64,000 bases of DNA. Origin: Aspidapion aeneum. Its lineage: Eukaryota > Arthropoda > Insecta > Coleoptera > Brentidae. The notes under the pieces were generated by a model. It was given only the letters and a program-made list of their open reading frames with translations, was not told the origin of the DNA and ran no database searches. The stretch is taken from positions 24,745,171 to 24,809,170 of the forward strand of contig OY755047.1 of the NCBI GenBank assembly GCA_963576565.1, written 5' to 3'. Shown piece after piece: positions 53,001 to 59,000 of this stretch; positions within the stretch are counted from its first letter, which is position 1; the number at the start of each line of letters is the position of its first letter. The position numbers and the translations under genes were made by a program.

Positions 53001-56000
53001 AGTGGCGTGTATAAGGAGGTGCCTGGGTGGCCCGGCCCCCCCCCCCGAAGCTAACATTTTTTTAGATGTTCCACATATTTCATGAATAAAAACATAAAAT
53101 AGCATAAAATACGGCCTCATGAGGTGTCGGCCCCCCCCCCCCCCCCCGAAACTGTCTCCCCCCCCGAAACTTTTTTCTACTGTTACGCCACTTACTGTAT
53201 ATCGAGTCCCACCCCCACCTCATCCCTTCTTCCCTGCCCTGCATACTCTTCTATCTATCTATCTATCTATTTAGCCTTCTTCAATCCATCTTTGGATATA
53301 GGCCTCCCCCAATATCTTCCACTCTTCCCTGTCTGTCGCCGTGTTCATCCATCTAGCTCCCGCATGTTTCTTCAAATTGTCCGCCCATCTCATTTGTGGC
53401 CTTCCTCTACTTCTTTTATTTTCCCAAGGTCTCAAGTTTACAATACATTTGTTCCATCGATCGTCTTTCTGTCGATATTATGACATTCATTCCTTTTTCT
53501 ATCTGTTAGCTTTACATGTAACATTTGTCTTTCCACTGATCTTTGGGTTTTTGTTACCTTATCCATGTTTGATTTTGTTTCTGTCCAGGTCTGGGATCCA
53601 TAGGGAAGGACAGTAAGGATACATTGGTTATACACTTTCGTTTTGAGTTACTGAGGATATTTTTTATTTTTTAATATGTAGCTTAATTTACCGAATGCTG
53701 CCCAGGCCAATCTTACATGTCTCTTGATTTCAGTTGTTTGGTTTTCTTTTTTTAGTTTAATAATTTGTCCCAGGTATTCCTCTACTTGTTGTATTTTCTC
53801 CTGGTTTATTCTGATCGTGATATTTTCATCTGTGTTTGTTATGATTTTAGTTTTAGTGTAGTTCATACTCAAGCCTATATTTTTAGCTGCTGTATCCAGT
53901 TCTTCCAGCATTTTTATCAGTTCTTCTTTCCTATCTGTTATTAAGGCGATATCATCAGCATATCTTAGGTGGTTTAAGTATTGTCCGTTTACTTTGATGC
54001 CCATTTCTACCCAATCTAAGTTTTTAAAAACATCTTCTAGGGCCTGGTTAAATAGTTATATCACCCTGTCTGACACCTCTACCTCTTCTTATGGGGATTG
54101 GCTTGGTTCCTTCGTGGATTTTGATTGATATTGTTGCTTCGGTATATATATTGGCTATTAAATCTGTGTATCTGTGATCGATTCGCCTATTAATTAAAAA
54201 TTTAAAAAAACTGCCCCTTTTACCCCCTAGGGGCGCGGCTAGAAATACTTTTAAAAATTAAAAAAAGCGTTTTTGACCCTTTACACAACTTTTTTAACTA
54301 TGACAAATCAATTTAAAAAAAAAATTTTTTTAGGCCTTTTTCGACCCAACTTATTATACACACACTGCGCTCAATGAGAGAAGCAACACACCTGGTATGA
54401 ATATACAGTATACTCCCCCGAAAATGTAACCGAAAAACTATCAGAAAGCACGTGTAAGGGGTGGAACTACCCCCCTGCCAGGGTTGGGGGAGTGGTTCCC
54501 TTTCGTAAAATGTTCGGATGAATCTTATGTCTATCCATACCAAGTGTGTTGCTTCTTTCATTAAACGCAGCATATCGCTTCAATCTCCGATGTATGGCCT
54601 GAACTGGTTGTGGCAAACGGTGCAAAATCGTTAACTCGCCGACTTCGATAAAAGGCATCATGAGATATCCATAACTCGACGTTTGTGTTTAGTTAAATTT
54701 AGGTTTGCACAACTTGCACAACTAACAAATGCTAGTTCTTGTATTTACCGCTGGACCGCCGGAATTGAACTTTGGACAGATTTAAACAATTCTTCAGGGC
54801 TTTAAAGGAAATGCTAGCTAGTCTGATAGAGCAATTATCTGAGGAAAACGGCGAGTAGGTTCCATCTTCCAACTCACGTTTTGAAGATATTGGCGAGGGG
54901 TCTCAGGCGCGGCTCGTGCCGCTGGCGAGGTGAGGTGGTACATTATGAACACCAGTATACAAGTTATTCTCTCTTAAAACTGGTTGCGTCAACGAACACC
55001 TAGAGCATGTTACACCAGTCGAAAAAGATCAGCAACATATTTGTAGGCAAAAAGTTTTATTTATAATGTCGTTTTTCTGTTTCAACAAACTTACCATGCT
55101 CTAAAAATTCCAGGACGCGACGAGTTTAAAGGAGAATAACGTTTTTACTGGTTTTTATAATGTAGCGCCTCACCTCGCCTGCGGCACGAGCCGCCGCTGA
55201 GGTGTCTTAAGACTTAATAGGAAGTTTATCATAAAGTAAAACGACAGTTTGGCCTGCGTCCATTATTCTTTAAGAAGCGTGTTCATTTGAGGGAAATACT
55301 CTCAGACAGCTTGGATAAAATATCAGACAGCAAGTCAGCAGAGAGCTGCGCGTTAGTGTATAAACTCAATTTAACGTCGCACAGTAGTTCTTGAATTTTT
55401 AATGAATTTCGAAATGCGATAGTTTTAGTAGAAGACGTGGAGCAGAATGGGAGCTACTAGTATGAAAGATAATTCTTTTAGACCACAAACTCACGATAGT
55501 AGGTACTTTCAAATAGACAAAGACATGAAAGTAACTCTCTAGGGAACTCTTTTGCAAATAATCTCTTCTGGAAATGCATTGAGTATTAGTTGACTGTGCT
55601 AAGTTACACATCTAACGGCGCGGCGTTTACTGTCTTGTTGTGTAATAATTCAGAAAACTACATGTACTGCACGAATTTCGAACACAACAAACTAGAATGT
55701 TTTTGCTGACTTTTTACTCATTTTTAGTTGAGTTAGTAGGTTTTCTTTTCGAGTTCTCGCGGCAGGCAAATGGCACGATGGACGTGTATCGTTTTCATAA
55801 TAAATCCATGATTTATTTCCAAAAACGAGATCAGACAAAAGTTTTGTCGAAGTGGTCCAACGCAACGGTACCGAAGTAACAATAAGTCGTTGGCTAAACG
55901 TCGTGAATCGCATTTCAACGTTGCGTATAAACATTGACTTTGAGTCAAGCTCGACCCTGTTTTGAACCAAATTGGAGAAGTATTTTTTGTTTGGGTAAAC

Positions 56001-59000
56001 GTCGTGAGGCTTGTTTCGTAATGACTACATGATATTGAATGCTAAGTAATTTACCAGAAATTAAATTTTTGCAATACTTGAAAATTTTTGCAACAAAGCT
56101 ATTAAAAGCTATTCTTTTTTTTTATTTAGTCGGTTTAGAACGTTTTTTTACGTTGTCCGACGCCTATTCTCCACCTCCTTCGATCCTGACAATCATCTTC
56201 TGTCAGATCTTTTTGACTCATTGATCTTTGGATTGACTGTTGCCATTATAGTTTAGGACGCCCTCTTTTTCTGCGCCCTATTAGTTGCCATTCTAGGACC
56301 TGCTTTGGTAATCTTTCGTCGTTCATCCGTTGTACATGGCCGTACCATATCAGTTGTCTTTTAGTGATGTCATCCGTTATGCTTCCCTCGATTCCCATTC
56401 TTTCTTTTATGATCTCACTTCTTATGTGATCTGTTCTAGATATTCTCATTGATCTTCTTATTGCCTCCATTTCGACACTTTCCATTTTTGTTTTGTATTT
56501 TTCTGTTACGCGACAAGTCTCTATTCCATACAACAGCGTGCTTTTCACCATTGTTTCATATATGTTAAATTTTACATTCTTTTTTATCTCTCTGCTCCCT
56601 AAAATACTCTTAAGACATCCAATAACCTGTTAGGCTTTTACTATTATTTTTTCCAGTTCTTTACAGTCTGTTCCTGTCTTATCAAATGTGACACCCAAGT
56701 ATACATACTCATTGCATGGAGATATTACTTGTCCATTGTCTAGTTCTAACTCACTGAATTCGTTTCCAATACATAAGTACTGTGTCTTGTCCACGTTTAC
56801 TGTTAATCCCCACTTTTGGTATTTTTCCATTAACTTTCAAATCCTATACTCAATGTCTTCTTTATCATTACCTACAATCACTTGGTCGTCAGCAAAATGT
56901 AGTGTGTATATGGTAAATCGGTCGGTATTCCCATGCCGTGCACTTTACGTTTCCAGTTTTTTAGAGCTACTGCAATATATATTTTAAAAAGAGTTGGAGA
57001 GATACAACATCCCTGTCTTAAGCCTTTTGTTACCAGGAATTCTTTTGAAAGTCGATTTCCAATTTTAATTTTAGATTTTGACCCTTTGTGTAGTTCTTTT
57101 GTCGCTTTTATGTATGTATGTAGTCTGCTCTAACACTGTCCATAGTTTTTCTACTGGAACGGTATCGGGCCCCCCCCCAAGCCTTACATTTTTTTACATA
57201 TTTTCTACATATTTCATGATAAAACACAAAAAATGAACCGAACCGAACCCCCTTCCCCCCCAAGAGGCCTCGGCCCCCCCCCAAGACACATTCCTGGGTG
57301 CGCCACTGATATATGTGAGATTTTTGATTAGTTTCTCTGATCCATATTTGAGCATTTCAGCATATATTCCTCCAGGTCCGCTTGCTTTTCCGGATTTCAG
57401 CTTTTTAATACAATTTTATAATTTCTTTTTCGATGTTTACTTCCTATCCGTGTACTTCTATGTCTCTCCTCGGAGAGGCTGCCAGATATTCGGGTCTCGT
57501 TTCCTGCAGCAGTCCCTTGTAGTGTTCTGTCCATTGTTCTGGTTTGATGATCTGGATGTTTACTTTTTCTTTTGTTGGGTTTTTTACTGTAGAAATGCAT
57601 TTCCATACTTCAGAACTCTGCCTACCTCCTACGTGTGTATTTATATCGTGGCATTTGTGCTCGAACATTTCATTTTTTTCTGTGCGTATCAAATTTCTCA
57701 GCTGTCTTCTGGTTTCGCTGTAGATTTCTAGGTCTCTTTGTTCTTTAGTACTGAGCCATTTCAAGTATCTGCGTTTTTCTCTTTGACCATTTCCTGTATT
57801 TTTTCCGTCCACCACATCTTCCTGTTATTTCTATTATCTTGGTATCCAACAGCTTCGATGCTTGCTTCCTTCAAGCTTTTTATTATGTTTGTATATATCT
57901 CTTCAAATGAGTGTTCTGTGTTTTTTAATTTTTTATCTAATCGGTTCTGATACAATATTTGAGTACTTTCGATTTCTAGACATCTAAAGTTGTATTTTTG
58001 ATTGTCTTCGATGTATTCTAGGTTTTCATTTTCTCCAATACTTTCGTCCTTATTTGTTTTTCTTAAAGGGAATGATATTTTTGCTTTTACCAGATGGTGG
58101 TCAGATCCACAAGTAACACCACGAAGTGCTCGCACATCATACCACTTTAATTGCGAAACTGTAACATTGCTTAATATAGAATCCAAAAAACGAGGACTGA
58201 AAATAAATGAGTTAAAACTAAATACATTAACTTATCGAATAACAACGAGATATATGCTCATAATTTTTCGTTACTTGGTAGTTTCAAGTAAGTGGAAAAG
58301 TTTACATACTAGAAAGTGAACATAAACAAAGAAAACTCTATTATAGAGGAAATAAATAAGAGAATAATTAACGGAAACAAAGTCTTTTATAGCCCGTCGC
58401 ACCGACTTTTTTTTTCGTTACTTAGCCTAAATGTTCCTTATTACGTCATATTATTTTTATCTATTTTATTTTTTATTTAATTTACACCATTCTACAGCAA
58501 AGCCAATTACAGAATGGGAAAAGAGTAGATTATACAAAAGTATCAAATTATATTCAAATGACTAAAATTAAAAATTAAAAATTAAAACAAACATACATAT
58601 ATACCTACTTAAAAGTTAACTACAAATTAAGTTTCTTGATTTGCAATACATTACAATTAAATATGTCTAAGTTATTCACAAGTTTATTATAACTGTTGCA
58701 CATGCTATGTGAGGGTGAAAATTTGTTAATATTAAGTCTCGGTGTGGGTAGGTAGAAGGTAGGTGGATTTCGTGACTGGAGTCTGGGAACCAAAAAATTA
58801 ATTCGTTCCAAAAACTGCGGACAGTCAATTTCATTTCTTAACAGTTTGGTAATAAAAATTAGCTGAGATTTCGTTCTTCTGTCTTGGAGTGTTTCTTACT
58901 GATGTCTCGCGAGTAGGTCTTTGTGTGGATATCCGATTGGAGGATAAGTACCGTCTACTCTAAATGAAAGATATTTAAGAAGTCTTCTCTGTACTGATTC

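Larger units (their letters stand above)
52612..54350. repeat. Outer inverted repeat holding a hAT MITE and a LINE
   Basis: ACTAAGTTGGGTCGAAAA (52612) with TTGATTTTGTCATAG mirrors TATGACAAATCAATT and TTTTTCGACCCAACTTA (to about 54350). GGCCGCGCCCC (52725) mirrors GGGGCGCGGC (54231). The arms are diverged. The LINE at 53250-54190 and hAT MITE at 53000-53193 lie between them. Confidence 0.5.

Noticed and set aside
53124..53616. Proline-rich plus-strand frames
   Set aside because: Antisense to the LINE reverse transcriptase and the C-run of the hAT MITE.
55692..55970. Second mariner transposase
   Set aside because: Only a vague resemblance over about 30 residues, catalytic Asp absent, and no downstream motif; kept only as a tentative remark.
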